The notes under the pieces were generated by a model. That model saw nothing but the letters and a program-made list of their open reading frames with translations. It searched no databases and was not told where the DNA came from. From the NCBI GenBank assembly GCA_963722815.1, contig CAVROM010000002.1, positions 248,001 through 312,000 of the forward strand: a stretch of 64,000 bases of DNA, given 5' to 3'. Each line of letters opens with the position of its first letter. The first letter of the stretch is position 1. Origin of the DNA: DASQFQ01 sp963722815. Lineage in GTDB: Bacteria; Actinomycetota; Thermoleophilia; Solirubrobacterales; Solirubrobacteraceae. The position numbers and the translations under genes were made by a program. Shown one piece after another: positions 18,643-28,811 of the stretch.

Positions 18643-19710
18643 CGCCGTGGGATCGCCGCCTCCCCGTCGGCGTCGAACAGGTGGACGCGGTCGAGGTCGA
18701 CCGACGCCCGGACGCTCTCGCCGATGCGCAGCGACGCGGTCGGCGGCGCCTTGACCACGATCCGCTGGTCGGCGATCTCGATGTCGACGAGCGTGCGATC
18801 GCCCAGCGGCTCGACGGCGTAGACGGTGCCGGCCAGCGCGGCCGACTCGTCGCGGACGTCGAGCGACAGGTCCTCCGCGCGCACGCCGAGCAGCGCCGGG
18901 CGGTCGCCGTCGACGGCGAAGCCGGGGTTCGGCAGCTGCCAGCCGTTGCCGGAGAGCTGCCCGTTGGCGGTGCACGGCAGCAGGTTCATGCGCGGCCAGC
19001 CGACGAACGTCCCGACCCAGCGGTTGGCCGGGACGGTCGTAGATCTCCGTCGGCGAGCCGACCTGCTGGATCGCGCCGTTCGTGCAGCACGGCGACCTGG
19101 TCGGCCATCGACATGGCCTCGACCTGGTCGTTCGTGACGTAGAGGAACGTCCGCCCCAGCGACCGGTGGATGCGGGTCAGCTCGGTCCGCATCTCGACGC
19201 GCAGCTTGAGGTCGAGGTTGGTGAGCGGCTCGTCCATGAGGAACGCGCGCGGCTCGCGCACGAGCGCCCGCCCGAGCGCCACGCGCTGCTGCTCGCCGCC
19301 CGACATCTGCGCCGGCTTGCGCTGGAGCAGGTGCTCGATGTGCAGCAGGCGGCGCGACCTGGAGCACGCGCTCGTCGACGTCGGCCTTGCTCAGCCGGCG
19401 CGCCCGCAGCGGGGAGGCGATGTTGTCGGCGGCCGTCTGCTTCGGGTACAGCGCGTAGGACTGGAACACCATCGCCAGGTCGCGCTCGGCCGGCGTGGCC
19501 CCGGTCGCGTCGATCCCGGTCAGGTGGACGGTTCCGTAGTCGGGCTTCTCGAGCCCCGCGATCACGCGCAGCGTCGTCGTCTTGCCCGCGCCCGGACGGC
19601 CCGAGCAGGACGAAGAACGCGCCCTCGGGGACGTCGAGGTCGAGGTCCCGCAGGGCCTGCACGTCGCCGAACGACTTGCCGATCCCGGTCGTGACGATCG
19701 CGGAGCTCAT
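18639..19710 (-). pseudogene. sugar ABC transporter ATPase (MalK/UgpC type), second copy, frameshifted
   Basis: The product starts MSSAIVTTGIGKSFGDVQALRDLDLDVPEGAFFVLLGPSG, with a Walker A region (GPSGxGKTTT) split by one extra base near 19600. Further extra bases lie near 19350, 19085 and 19030. Still readable are the Q-loop (AMVFQSYALYP), signature (MSGGEQQRVALGRALV), Walker B (AFLMDEPLTNLD) and a C-terminal TOBE-type domain (LLGVRAEDLSLDV). It is the energising subunit of a CUT1 sugar importer. Its ATG overlaps the stop of the first ATPase (ATGA). Two different MalK-type genes in one operon is uncommon. Confidence 0.8.
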
Positions 19711-20778
19711 CGGCCGGTCACCCGCCCGGACTCGGGGTCGTAGACCGGCGGCGCGGTGCCCTGGTAGCGCACGGCCACCGGCTGGTCCTCGGCCAGCCGC
19801 ACGGTCGGCGGCATGCGCACGTTCAGCAGCCCCGCCTCGGTCTCGACGACGTAGATCGTCTCGTCGCCGAGCGCCTCGCGCGAGACGACCCGGCCGCGCG
19901 CGGCCCCCGGATCGTCGTCCGAGGCCGGACACGACGAAGCGCTCGGGGCGGACGCCGGCGACCACGCGCTCGCCGCGCTCCAGGCCGTCGGGCGCCGTCA
20001 GCGCGAGGCCGCCGGCCGCCGTGAGGTGCCCGTTGGTGACCTCGGCGTCGATCAGGTTCATCGGCGGCGAGCCGATGAAGCTCGCGGCGAACAGCGTCGC
20101 CGGCCGCTCGTAGACCTCCATCGGCGCCCCGACCTGCTCGAGCCGGCCCTGGTTCATGATCGCGATCCGGTGACCGAGCGCCATCGCCTCGGTCTGGTCG
20201 TGGGTCACGTAGACCATCGTCGTGTGCAGCCGCTGCTGCACGTGCTTGAGCTCCGCGCGCATGTCGGCGCGCAGCTCGGCGTCGAGGTTCGTCAGCGGCT
20301 CGTCCATCAGGAACGCCTTCGGGTGGCGGACGATCGCGCGGCCGAGCGCGACGCGCTGCTGCTCGCCGCCGGACAGCTTGCTCGGCTTGCGCTTCATCAG
20401 CGGCTCGAGCCGCAGCAGGCGGGCGGCCTCGTTCACCCGCTCGTCGATCTCGGCCGCGGGGTGCTTGGCCGCCCGGAGCGGGAACGCCATGTTGTCGTGC
20501 ACGCTGAGGTGCGGATACAGCGCGTAGAACTGGAACACCATCGCGATGTCCCGCTGCGACGGGCGCAGGCCGCTGACGACCTCGTCGCCGATCACGATCC
20601 GCCCCGAGGTCTCGGCCTCGAGGCCCGCGATGCAGCGCAGCGTGGTCGTCTTGCCGCAGCCCGAGGGGCCGAGCATGACGAACAGCTCGCCGTCGCCGAT
20701 CGTCAGATCGAGCTCGTGGACGGCGACGGTCCCGTCCGGGAACGCCTTGTGGAGGCTCTCGACGCGGACCTCGGCCAT
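19707..20778 (-). pseudogene. sugar ABC transporter ATPase (MalK/UgpC type), first copy, one frameshift
   Basis: From ATG 20778 the protein has a Walker A (GPSGCGKTTT), Q-loop (VFQFYALYPHL), signature LSGGEQQRVALGRAI, Walker B (AFLMDEPLTNLD) and H-loop (VYVTHDQTEAMAL), all intact. A C-terminal TOBE/OB domain follows. One extra base near 19915 shifts the last 65 residues, whose true reading ends DPESGRVTGR. It powers the sugar permeases encoded just upstream; its start shares one base with the permease stop (TGATG). Length, about 355 residues, is normal for MalK-like subunits. Confidence 0.85.
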
Positions 20779-21684
20779 CAGCGGCGCACCGCCCCGAGCG
20801 TGACGCCGGCCACGAGATGCCGCCGGACGAGGAAGGCGAACACGAGCACCGGGATCGCGAAGACCATCGCCGACGCGGCGACCAGGCCCCAGTCGATCGT
20901 CGTCCCGCCGATCAGGCCCGCGATCGCGGGCGGCGCCGTGCGGCTGGCCGGATCGGTGATCAGGAAGATCGCGAAGACGAACTCGTTCCAGGAGAAGATC
21001 AGCGCGAACACGGCGGTGGCGGCGATCCCCGGGATCGAGCAGCGGCATCGTGACGCGCCAGAACGCCTCGAGGCGCGAGTAGCCGTCGAGCATCGCCGCC
21101 TCCTCGTACTCGGCCGGCACCTCGTCGATGAAGCCCTTCATCATCCAGATCGTGAACGGCAGGTTGAACGCCGAGTAGACGAGGATCAGGCCCTGCAGCG
21201 TGTCCAGCAGCCCGAGGTCGCGGAACATCAGGAAGATCGGGATCACGACGACGACCGGCGGCATGAAGCGCGTCGAGAGGATGAAGAACAGCTGGTCCTT
21301 CTTGCCGGGGATCGGGAAGCGCGAGTAGGCCCACGCCGCCGGCACGCCGAGCACCGTGGCGATCAGCGTCGACGCGCCGGACACGATCACCGAGTTCTTG
21401 AGGCCCGAGAGCACCGGCGAGCCCGACGAGAAGACGTCCTTGAGATGGTCGAGCGTCGGGCTGAAGCTGAACACCTTGGCCGGGACGGCGTAGATGTCGC
21501 GGGTCTCCTTCAGCGCGGTCTCCAGCATCCACAGGACCGGGAAGAGCATCACCACGGCGAACAGCGTCAGCAGCACGATCTCGATGCCGGAGCCGAAGCG
21601 CCGGCGACGGCGGACGGGCGGGGCGGCGGTCTCGCCGGCGATGCCGGCGTCCGCCAGCTGCTCGGTCTGGATGTGGGTGGCCAT
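20778..21684 (-). pseudogene. sugar ABC transporter permease (MalG/UgpE type), frameshifted once
   Basis: The N-terminus is cytosolic and Arg-rich (PPVRRRRRFGSG), followed by six membrane helices. The inner-membrane coupling loop typical of binding-protein-dependent permeases is visible as EEAAMLDGYSRLEAFWRVTMPLL (EAA motif). One extra base near 21030 breaks the frame between the EAA loop and the last helices (IAATAVFALIFSWNEFVFAI). It pairs with the MalF-type permease encoded directly upstream to form the membrane channel for a sugar. Confidence 0.85.
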
Positions 21685-21686
21685 CG

Positions 21687-22638
21687 TCAGCGCGTCTGCA
21701 GTCGGTTGAGGTAGCGCAGATAGAGCTGCGACGGCGAGGATCACGACGATCACCATCAGGATCCCGTACGCCGCGGCGCGGCCGGTGTCGAAGCCGAAGA
21801 AGGCGACCTTGTAGACGTTGTAGGAGAGCGTCTCGGTCGTGCCGCCCGGGCCGCCGCCCGTGAGGATGTAGACGAGGTCGAAGAGCCGGAAGGCCTCGAT
21901 CGCGCGGAACATGACCGCGATCAGCAGCAGCGGCCAGACCAGCGGCAGCGTGATCCGGCGGAACTTGAACCACTCGGAGGCGCGGTCGATCTCGGCCGCC
22001 TCGTAGAGGAAGTTCGGCACCGCCGTGAGGCCCGCGAGCGCGATCAGCATGATGAACGGCGTCCACTGCCAGGTGTCGACGATGACCAGCGAGAGCAGCG
22101 CGAGGCGCTGCTGGGTGAGCCATTCGACGCGGCCGAGCCCGAGGCTGTCGAGGAACGAGTTCACGACGCCGAACTGGACGTCGAGCATGAACTTCCAGAA
22201 CAGGCCGACGACGACCGGCGACAGCATCATCGGGATCAGGAAGAGCGTCGTGAGCGCGCCGCGCCCGCGCTCCCGGCGGGAGATCAGGAACGCGATCGAG
22301 AAGCCGAGCGCGCTCTGGAGCCCGACGGCGCCGACGACGAAGATCAGCGTCGTCAGCGCGCGCTTCTGCACGATCGGCGACGTGATGACGTCGACGTAGT
22401 TGTCGAAGCCGATGAAGCTCGCGGGGACGTCGCGGGTCACGGAGTAGTCCGTGAACGACAGCCAGATCAGCCGGATCAGCGGCCAGATCGACAGGAAGAT
22501 GAGCAGCGCGAGCGCCGGCGAGATGAACAGGAAGGCGAGCCGCCGGTCCGTCAGGAACCGGTAGCGCTTTGCCGCAGGCGGGGGCTCGAGCCGTGCCAGC
22601 GGCGGTGACGGTGCGGGGGATTGGAGCGTGTCTGCCAT
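21687..22638 (-). pseudogene. sugar ABC transporter permease (MalF/UgpA type), frameshift at the C-terminus
   Basis: ATG 22638 begins a protein with a Pro-rich cytosolic N-tail and six helices (first: LAFLFISPALALLIFLSIWPLIRLIWLSF). The EAA loop is YEAAEIDRASEWFKFRRITLPLVWP. The periplasmic TGGGPGGTTETLSYNVY segment is a hallmark of CUT1 permeases. One extra base near 21720 displaces the last ten residues (true end YLRYLNRLQTR). The gene follows the binding protein after a strong hairpin. Confidence 0.85.
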
Positions 22639-22655
22639 GTCAGATACGAACGACG

Positions 22656-22682
22656 GGGGCCGGGCGGAAACCGCCCGGCCCC
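22656..22682 (-). promoter_or_regulatory. strong hairpin between binding-protein and permease genes
   Basis: GGGGCCGGGCGG and CCGCCCGGCCCC form a perfect 12-bp stem with an AAA loop, 14 bp after the binding-protein stop and 18 bp before the permease start. No T-run follows. Such hairpins protect the upstream message and lower downstream expression, giving the excess of binding protein over permease known for maltose-type operons. Confidence 0.65.
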
Positions 22683-22695
22683 TCGCGTGATGCTC

Positions 22696-24075
22696 CTACT
22701 TCGACGAGCTCTCGTCGAGGATCTGCTGCTCCTCGGACGCCAGCTTGTCGAGCGCCGCGTCGGGCTTCTGCGTGCCCGAGATCGCCGCGTTGACCTGCGT
22801 CGAGTGGACGTTGAGGAGCTTCGCGTACTCCGGCAGGTTCCAGAAGTCCTTCAGCCGCGGCACGGACTCCGTGAACACCTTGTTGTACGGCTGGGCGTCC
22901 AGGAACTCGGGCGACTTGAGGACGTCGTTGCGGGCCGGCACGCCGCCGAGCTGCGCCCACTTCTTCTGGGCCTCGGGCGTCTGGAACCACTTGATGAAGT
23001 TCAGCGCCTCGGCCTGCTTCTCCTTGGGGATGTAGCGCGAGATGTGCAGGCCCATGCCGCCGAGCGGCACCTTGTCGGTGTCCTGCTTCGGCAGCGGCGC
23101 GAACGCCAGCTTCTTGAGGATCGCCTCCTTGCTCTTGCCGAGGCTGGAGCTCTTGGGATCGAGGAGACCGCCCATCGCGGCGATCCACTGGAACCCGACG
23201 CAGACCTTGCCCTGGCTGATCGCGGCGTTGACCTCGTCGATGAACCAGTTGCTCGAGCCCTTCGGCGTGAGCGGGACCATCTCGTTGACGAGGACGTCCA
23301 TCGCCTTCTTGCCGGCGGCGTCGTTGATGACGCCTTCGATCTTGCGGTCCTTCGCGTCCCACAGCTGGCCGCCGTACAGCGCGTTGACGACGTTGTAGGT
23401 GACCGCGGCGGCGTCGCCGGTGCCGGCCTGATGGAACGCGAGGCCGCTCATGCCCGGATGCTTCTCCTGGCACTACTTGGCCGCGGCGATCATGTCGTCC
23501 CACGTCGCCGGGGGCTTGTCGCCCATCAGGTCCTTGCGCCAGATCATCGACCACGTGTCGCCGAGCAGCGGCAGCCCGTAGGTCTTGGCGTCCGGGTTGG
23601 CCTCGCCCGTCTGCGCCTGCGGGTACTGGCCGTAGGCGGCGAGGAAGTACGGGTCGTACTGCGAGGTGTCGATGTTCTTCTTCACGAAGTCCGTGATGTC
23701 GAGGATCGACCCGTTGGTCACCGCCTCGCCGATGTTCTGCGAGTCGAGGACCGGCATGTCGAAGTTCGTCTTGTGCGCGGCGAACTGCGTGAAGATCGCG
23801 TCGTGCCACTGCGCGTTCGGCACGGTGTTGACCTTGATGGTCACGTTCGGGCGCGTCTTCGTGTACTCCTTGCCGAGCTCCTCGAGCGCGTGCGCCGGAG
23901 GCCACTCGAACCACAGGAACGTGAGCGTCATCGGCTTGTCCGACAGCTTGCCGGCGTTCGCCGCGGCCTTTGCTCCCCGCCTCCGCTGTCACCACCGCCA
24001 CCGCCGCATGCGACGAGCGCGGCCGCCGCCACCGCAAGCGCGGCGACGACGCATGACCCGGAGTGTTGACCTCAT
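22696..24075 (-). pseudogene. extracellular sugar-binding lipoprotein of ABC importer, interrupted
   Basis: ATG 24075 (GAGGAGG six bases upstream) starts a lipoprotein signal whose lipobox (AAAALVAC) is split by two one-base shifts. The family-1 solute-binding fold follows (MTLTFLWFEWPPAHALEELGKEYTK). An in-frame TAG at 23473-23475 separates WDDMIAAAK from CQEKHPGMSGLAFHQAGT, which continues to the end. The C-terminal half contains the usual hinge segments (GKVCVGFQWIAAMGG, QAEALNFIKWFQTPEAQKKWAQ). The protein captures the sugar for the permeases downstream. Conservation on both sides of the stop argues for a very recent change or sequence error. Confidence 0.8.
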
Positions 24076-24153
24076 CCGCTCCTCCTCAGAAACGATTGGC
24101 CGGCGGTGCCGGCTCGATAATCCTTCACACGTCTGCGGAGACGCTACGGCGAT

Positions 24154-24191
24154 CTTGCATCGCTTGTCAACTACCTTGCACACTTCTTGCA
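24154..24191. promoter_or_regulatory. three phased CTTGCA repeats in the divergent promoter region
   Basis: CTTGCA occurs at 24154, 24175 and 24186, spaced 21 and 11 bp, which is two and one helical turns. They lie in the 146-bp gap between the binding-protein gene (minus) and the aldehyde dehydrogenase (plus), a patch less GC-rich than its surroundings. This is a good candidate for a regulator-binding region, perhaps for the DeoR protein of the operon. Confidence 0.5.
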
Positions 24192-24221
24192 CCGTTCCCT
24201 TCACATCGCTACTGTGCGGCC

Positions 24222-25616
24222 ATGGCCACGACCACCGCTCGGAGGCACTTCGACGTCGTCGACCCGGCCACCGGGGCGGCGATCGAGTCACTCGAGTCGG
24301 CCGGGCCGGACGACGGGATCGACGCGGTCGACGCGGCGGCCGCGGCCGCCGGCGAGTGGGCCGCCCGCTCGCCGCGCGAGCGCGGCGAGATCCTGCGGCG
24401 CGCGTTCGATCTGATGATCGCGCGCACCGACGAGGTCGCGCGCCTGATCGTCAGGGAGATGGGCAAGCCGCTGGCCGAGGCGCGCGGCGAGGCGACCTAC
24501 GCGGCCGAGTTCCTGCGCTGGTTCTCGGAGGAGGCGGTGCGCGCGAACGGGGACTACGCGGTCGCCCCCAGCGGCGCGAACCGGATGCTGGTCGCGCACG
24601 AGCCGATCGGGATCGCGCTGCTGATCACGCCCTGGAACTTCCCGGCTGCGATGGCCGCGCGCAAGCTCGGCCCGGCGCTCGCCGCCGGCTGCACGGTCGT
24701 GCTCAAGCCGGCCGAGGAGACGCCGCTGACCGCGATCGCGATCGTGCGGCTGCTGGAGGAGGCGGGCGTGCCCGAGGGCGTGGTGAACGTCGTGTGCACC
24801 GACGAGCCGGCGCCGCTCGCGGAGGCGGTCCTGGGCGACCCGCGCGTGCGCAAGCTGTCCTTCACCGGCTCGACCGCGGTCGGCCGCCGGCTGCTCGAGC
24901 TGTGCGCGCCGCGCGTCGTCAGCGCGTCGATGGAGCTCGGCGGCAACTCGCCGTTCATCGTCCTCGACGACGCCGACCTCGACGTGGCGATCGCCGGCGC
25001 GATGGCGGCGAAGATGCGCAACGGCGGCGAGGCCTGCACGGCCGCCAACCGCTTCCTCGTCCACGAGTCGCTCGCGAGCGCCTTCACCGACCGGCTGACC
25101 GAGGCGATGGCCGCCGTGACCGTCGCGGAGGGCTTCGCCGACGGCGCCCAGCTCGGACCGCTGATCAACGAGGCGGCGCGCGACAAGGTCGAGCGCCTGG
25201 TCGCCGACGCGGTCGATCGCGGCGCGCGCGTGCGCACGGGCGGCGAGCGGCTGCCCGGCCCCGGCTTCTTCTACCCGCCCACGGTCCTCGACCAGGTGCA
25301 GCCCGGCAGCGCGATCCTCGCCGAGGAGGTGTTCGGCCCGGTCGCGCCGGTGATGACGTTCGCGACCGAGGACGAGGCGGTCGAGCTCGCCAACGACACC
25401 GAGCACGGGCTGGTGGCGTTCGTCTTCAGCCGCGACCTCCGCCGCGCGCTCGCGCTCGGCGAGCGGATCGAGACCGGCATGGTCGGGCTCAACCGGGGCG
25501 TCGTCTCCGACCCGGCGGCGCCGTTCGGCGGCACCAAGCAGAGCGGTCTCGGGCGCGAGGGCGGGCATCACGGCCTGCTCGAGTTCCTGGAACCCAAATA
25601 CTTCGCATTCGACTGA
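24222..25616 (+). CDS. NAD(P)-dependent aldehyde dehydrogenase (succinate-semialdehyde type)
   Basis: The 464-residue enzyme oxidises an aldehyde to the acid. The catalytic Glu is in MELGGNSP (about 237) and the nucleophile Cys in NGGEACTAANR (about 272). The cofactor-binding ITPWNFPAAM, KPAEETPLTA and FTGSTAVGRRL segments and the C-terminal PFGGTKQSGLGREGG are intact. Closest in style are GabD-type and glycolaldehyde dehydrogenases. It is the first plus-strand gene after the divergent promoter and heads a run of catabolic genes, so it may oxidise an aldehyde released from the imported sugar. The frame is unbroken, unlike its neighbours. Confidence 0.9.
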   Translation: MATTTARRHFDVVDPATGAAIESLESAGPDDGIDAVDAAAAAAGEWAARSPRERGEILRRAFDLMIARTDEVARLIVREMGKPLAEARGEATYAAEFLRWFSEEAVRANGDYAVAPSGANRMLVAHEPIGIALLITPWNFPAAMAARKLGPALAAGCTVVLKPAEETPLTAIAIVRLLEEAGVPEGVVNVVCTDEPAPLAEAVLGDPRVRKLSFTGSTAVGRRLLELCAPRVVSASMELGGNSPFIVLDDADLDVAIAGAMAAKMRNGGEACTAANRFLVHESLASAFTDRLTEAMAAVTVAEGFADGAQLGPLINEAARDKVERLVADAVDRGARVRTGGERLPGPGFFYPPTVLDQVQPGSAILAEEVFGPVAPVMTFATEDEAVELANDTEHGLVAFVFSRDLRRALALGERIETGMVGLNRGVVSDPAAPFGGTKQSGLGREGGHHGLLEFLEPKYFAFD

Positions 25617-25640
25617 TCAACACGAGGAGGGGAGGTCCCC

Positions 25641-26210
25641 ATGTCGCAGCAGAAGGTGCTCGTGCTCGTCGGCGACGCCGCCGAGGAGCTCGACGCGATG
25701 TACCCGATCTACCGCTTGCGCGAGGCCGGCTACGTCGCCGACGTCGCGGCGCTCACGCGGCGTGATGTCCAGCTCGTGATCCACGACTTCGATCCGAACT
25801 CGGACGCGTACACGGAGAAGAACGGGCGCAAGCTGCCGGTCGACATCACGTTCGCCGAGGTCGATCCGGCGGAGTACGTGGCGCTCGTCATCCCCGGCGG
25901 CCGCGCGCCCGAGTACATCCGGCTCGACGCCGACGTGCGCCGCATCACCGAGTACTTCTTCGAGCACGACCTGCCGGTCGGCACGATCTGCCACGGGCCG
26001 CAGGTGCCCGCGGTCTACGGGCTGCTGCGCGGGCGCACGACGGCCGCGTTCCCGCCGCTGAAGGGCGACATGGAGAACGCCGGCGCGACCGTCGTGGACG
26101 AGCCGGACTGCGTCGACCGCAACATGGTGTCGTGCCGCGGCTGGCCGGACATGCCCGAGTGGTCGCGCGCCTTCATGACGGTGCTCGAGCGCGCCGCCGT
26201 CCCGGCCTGA
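25641..26210 (+). CDS. DJ-1/PfpI family protein
   Basis: The 189-residue protein has the flavodoxin-like DJ-1/PfpI fold: strand MSQQKVLVLVGDAAEELDAMYP with the conserved Glu, a VALVIPGGRAPEYIRLD segment, the nucleophile elbow GTICHGPQVP (Cys about 117) and NMVSCRGWPDMPEW near the end. Such proteins act as glyoxalase III or deglycase-like enzymes, or as intracellular peptidases. Next to sugar-catabolic dehydrogenases a role in removing reactive carbonyls is plausible. The start has an unusually strong GAGGAGGGGAGG ribosome site. The frame is intact. Confidence 0.85.
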   Translation: MSQQKVLVLVGDAAEELDAMYPIYRLREAGYVADVAALTRRDVQLVIHDFDPNSDAYTEKNGRKLPVDITFAEVDPAEYVALVIPGGRAPEYIRLDADVRRITEYFFEHDLPVGTICHGPQVPAVYGLLRGRTTAAFPPLKGDMENAGATVVDEPDCVDRNMVSCRGWPDMPEWSRAFMTVLERAAVPA

Positions 26211-26218
26211 CGGCGCCG

Positions 26219-26981
26219 ATGCCCGCTGACGTCTCCGGGCCGCCCGTGCTGCTGCTGCACGGCTCCGGTCCGGGGACGACGGCCGCGGCATGGGACCCGC
26301 TCGTCGCGGCGCTGGCGCCGCAGCCATCGGGTGATCGCGCCCGATCTGCTCGGCTTCGGGGAGAGTCCCCGGCCCGAAGGCTCGCTCCGCGCGGCGTGGA
26401 CGCGGCAGGCGCTCGAGCTCGTCGACTCGCTCGGCGTCGTCGTCGTTCGCCGTGGTCGGCAACTCGGCGGGCGCGGCGATCGCGCTCTCGGTCGCGGCCG
26501 CCCGCCCGCGCGCGGTGACCCGGGTCGTCGCGGTCGGCGCGATGGGGCACGCCATGCCGCTGCCCGCCGGCCTCGACGCGCTGTGGGGCTACGCCACGCC
26601 GAGCCCCGAGCGGGCGCGCGCGCTGATCGAGCTGATCAACCACGACCCCGCCGCCGCGACGCCGGAGGCCGTCGAGGCGCGCTACCAGCGCGACGCTGGC
26701 GCAGCCGTGGTACCGCGAGCTGTTCCCGCCGCCGCGCCAGCGCTGGGTCGACGACCTCGCGCTCACGCGCGCGGAGCTCGAGGGGATCACCGCGCCGGTC
26801 CTGCTGGTGCACGGCGCGCAGGACCGCGTCGTGCCGCTGCGCGACAGCTTCCTGCCGCTGCTGGAGGCGCTGCCGGACGTCCGCGGCCACGTGTTCGGGT
26901 CGCTGCGGGCACGCCTCCCCGCTGGAGCGCACCGACGAGTTCAACCCCCTGATCACCTCGTTCCTGGAGACCGACCGATGA
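26219..26981 (+). pseudogene. alpha/beta hydrolase of the C-C bond hydrolase type, frameshifted
   Basis: The start (VLLLHGSGPGTTAAAWDPLV) matches meta-cleavage-product hydrolases such as MhpC/BphD in the oxyanion-hole region. Joined frames give PDLLGFGES, the nucleophile elbow VVGNSAGAAIAL (Ser), LLVHGAQDRVVP (Asp) and RCGHASPLERTDEFN (His). Four one-base insertions, near 26325, 26440, 26690 and 26905, break the frame, yet all catalytic parts survive in other frames. The stop overlaps the next gene's ATG (ATGA). Its substrate cannot be read from sequence; no aromatic-ring genes are nearby. Confidence 0.75.
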
Positions 26982-28182
26982 CCGACTTCGCCGTCCTGCG
27001 CGCGCCGTCCCAAGTGCTGTTCGGATCCGGCATGGCCGCGGCGGCGGGCGACGTCGCCGCCGAGCACGGGCGCCGCGTGCTGGTCATCACCGATCCCGTG
27101 ATCGCGCAGACGCCGGGCTTCGCCACGGTCCTCGACTCGCTCGCCGCGCTGGACGTCACGGTCTTCTCCGAGGCCGCCGTCGACGTGCCGCCCTCGGCGG
27201 TCGACGCGGCCCTGGCGCAGGGCGAGAGCGCTCGCGCCGACGTGATCGTCGCGGTCGGCGGCGGCAGCGTGATCGACCTCGCGAAGGTCACCGCGCTGCA
27301 GCTCACCCACGGCGCGCCGCTCGAGAACTACTACGCCGTCGGCTCGGTGCCGGGCCCGGTCATGCCGCTCATCGCGCTGCCGACGACGGCGGGCACGGGC
27401 TCGGAGGCGACGCCGGTCGCCGTCGTGACCGACCCGCGCTCCGACATGAAGATCGGGGTCGCGAGCCGCCATCTGATCCCGCGCCACGCGATCTGCGACC
27501 CGCTGCTGACGGTCGGCCGCGCCGCCGGTCGTGACCGCCCACGCCGGCATCGACGCGCTCTCCCACGCCGTCGAGTCGTACCTGGCGGCCCGCCAGGAGC
27601 TGTCGCCCGAGCTCGTCCTCGGCCGGCCGCAGGTCGGCAAGAACCTGCTCTCGGATGCGCTGGCGCTGCACCGCCGCGCAGCACCTGCTCGACAACCTCG
27701 CGCAGGCGGTCGAGGACGGCTCCGACGTGCCGGCGCGCACCGGCATGCTCTACGGGTCGCTGCTGGCCGGCATCGCGTTCGGGAACTCCGGTGTCGGCGC
27801 CGCCCACGCGCTGCAGTTCGTGGTCGGCGCGGCCACCCACACGTCGCACGGGCTGGGCACCGGCCTGCTCCTCCCCTACGTCATGGAGTACAACCGGCCG
27901 GCGCGGCCCGAGGAGATCGCGCAGCTCTCGGCGCTCGCGGGCGGCGACGCCGTGGCGGAGATCCACGCGCTCGGGCTGCGGATCGGGCTGCCGGCATCGC
28001 TGGCGGAGATCGGCGTGGAGCGGGATCAGCTGCGCGCGATGGCGGAGGCGGCCGCGGGCATCAAGCGGCTGGTCGACAACAGCCCGCGCCCGCTCGACGC
28101 CGACGCGCTGGAGTCGATCCTCGACGCCGCCTGGCACGGGGAGCCGGAGCGGCTGAGCGACGGGGTGGAGCTCAGTGCGTGA
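26978..28182 (+). pseudogene. iron-type alcohol dehydrogenase (maleylacetate-reductase-like), frameshifted
   Basis: The N-terminal domain binds NAD(P) (VIVAVGGGSVIDLAK, then LPTTAGTGSEATPVAVV). The metal-site helices are HAGIDALSHAVESYLAAR and AAHALQFVVGAATHTSHGLGTG, supplying the Asp and three His of the group III alcohol dehydrogenases. Extra single bases near 27525 and 27665 interrupt the frame. The enzyme probably interconverts an alcohol and a ketone or aldehyde in the same pathway as the aldehyde dehydrogenase. The gene ends 11 bp inside the convergent GntR gene. Confidence 0.8.
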
Positions 28183-28811
28183 GGTCGCGCACGGCGCGCT
28201 CGAGGTGCGCCGTCATCCGCGCCTCGGCCGCCTCGCACGTCGCCGGACTCGAGCACGTCGATCACCTCGTGGTGCTCGTGCCCGATCGCCGAGGGTGACG
28301 CCCAGCTCGGCCGGAGCTGGGCGACGCAGAGGCGGATCTCACCGCTCAGCGCGCCGTAGAGGCGCTCGAGGCGGGGGGAGCCCACCGCGCTGACGAGCGC
28401 CTGATGGAACGCGGCGTCCGCCGAGACGACCTTGCTCCAGCCCGCGTCGTTGGGCAGCGCCTCCATGACGGCCATGGCCTCGCGGGCAGGCGCGAGCGGC
28501 GCCTTGCGCTCGAGCACGGCGCGCACGATCAGGCACTCGAGCGGGATCCGGACCGAGAACAGATCGAGGATCTCTTCGCTGGTGAGCACCGGGATGTGCG
28601 CGCTGCGGTTGCGCTCGCGGACGAGCAGGCCCTCGTGGCACAGGGTCTGGATCGCCTCGCGCACCGTCGGGCGGGCGACGCCGAAGTCCGCCGCGAGCTC
28701 GGCCTCGGGGAGGCGCGCCCCCGGCGCGATGACGCCGTCCAGGATGCGGGCGCGCAGCGAGGCGACGACGGCCTCGCCGGTGGAGATGGGCTGGACGGCG
28801 AGACCGCTCAT
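28172..28811 (-). pseudogene. GntR-family (FCD/FadR-type) regulator, C-terminal frameshift
   Basis: ATG 28811 overlaps the stop of the HAD-like gene upstream (ATGA). The winged helix is clear (LRARILDGVIAPGARLPEAELAADFGVARPTVREAIQTLCHEGLLV) and an all-helical FCD ligand domain follows (FSVRIPLECLIVRAVL, DAAFHQALVSAVGSPRLERLYG). One extra base near 28255 shifts the last 20 residues, whose true reading is CEAAEARMTAHLERAVRDLTH. It is the likely binder of the two similar operator sites at 29381 and 30178, which flank the HAD genes and the FAD oxidase. Confidence 0.85.
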
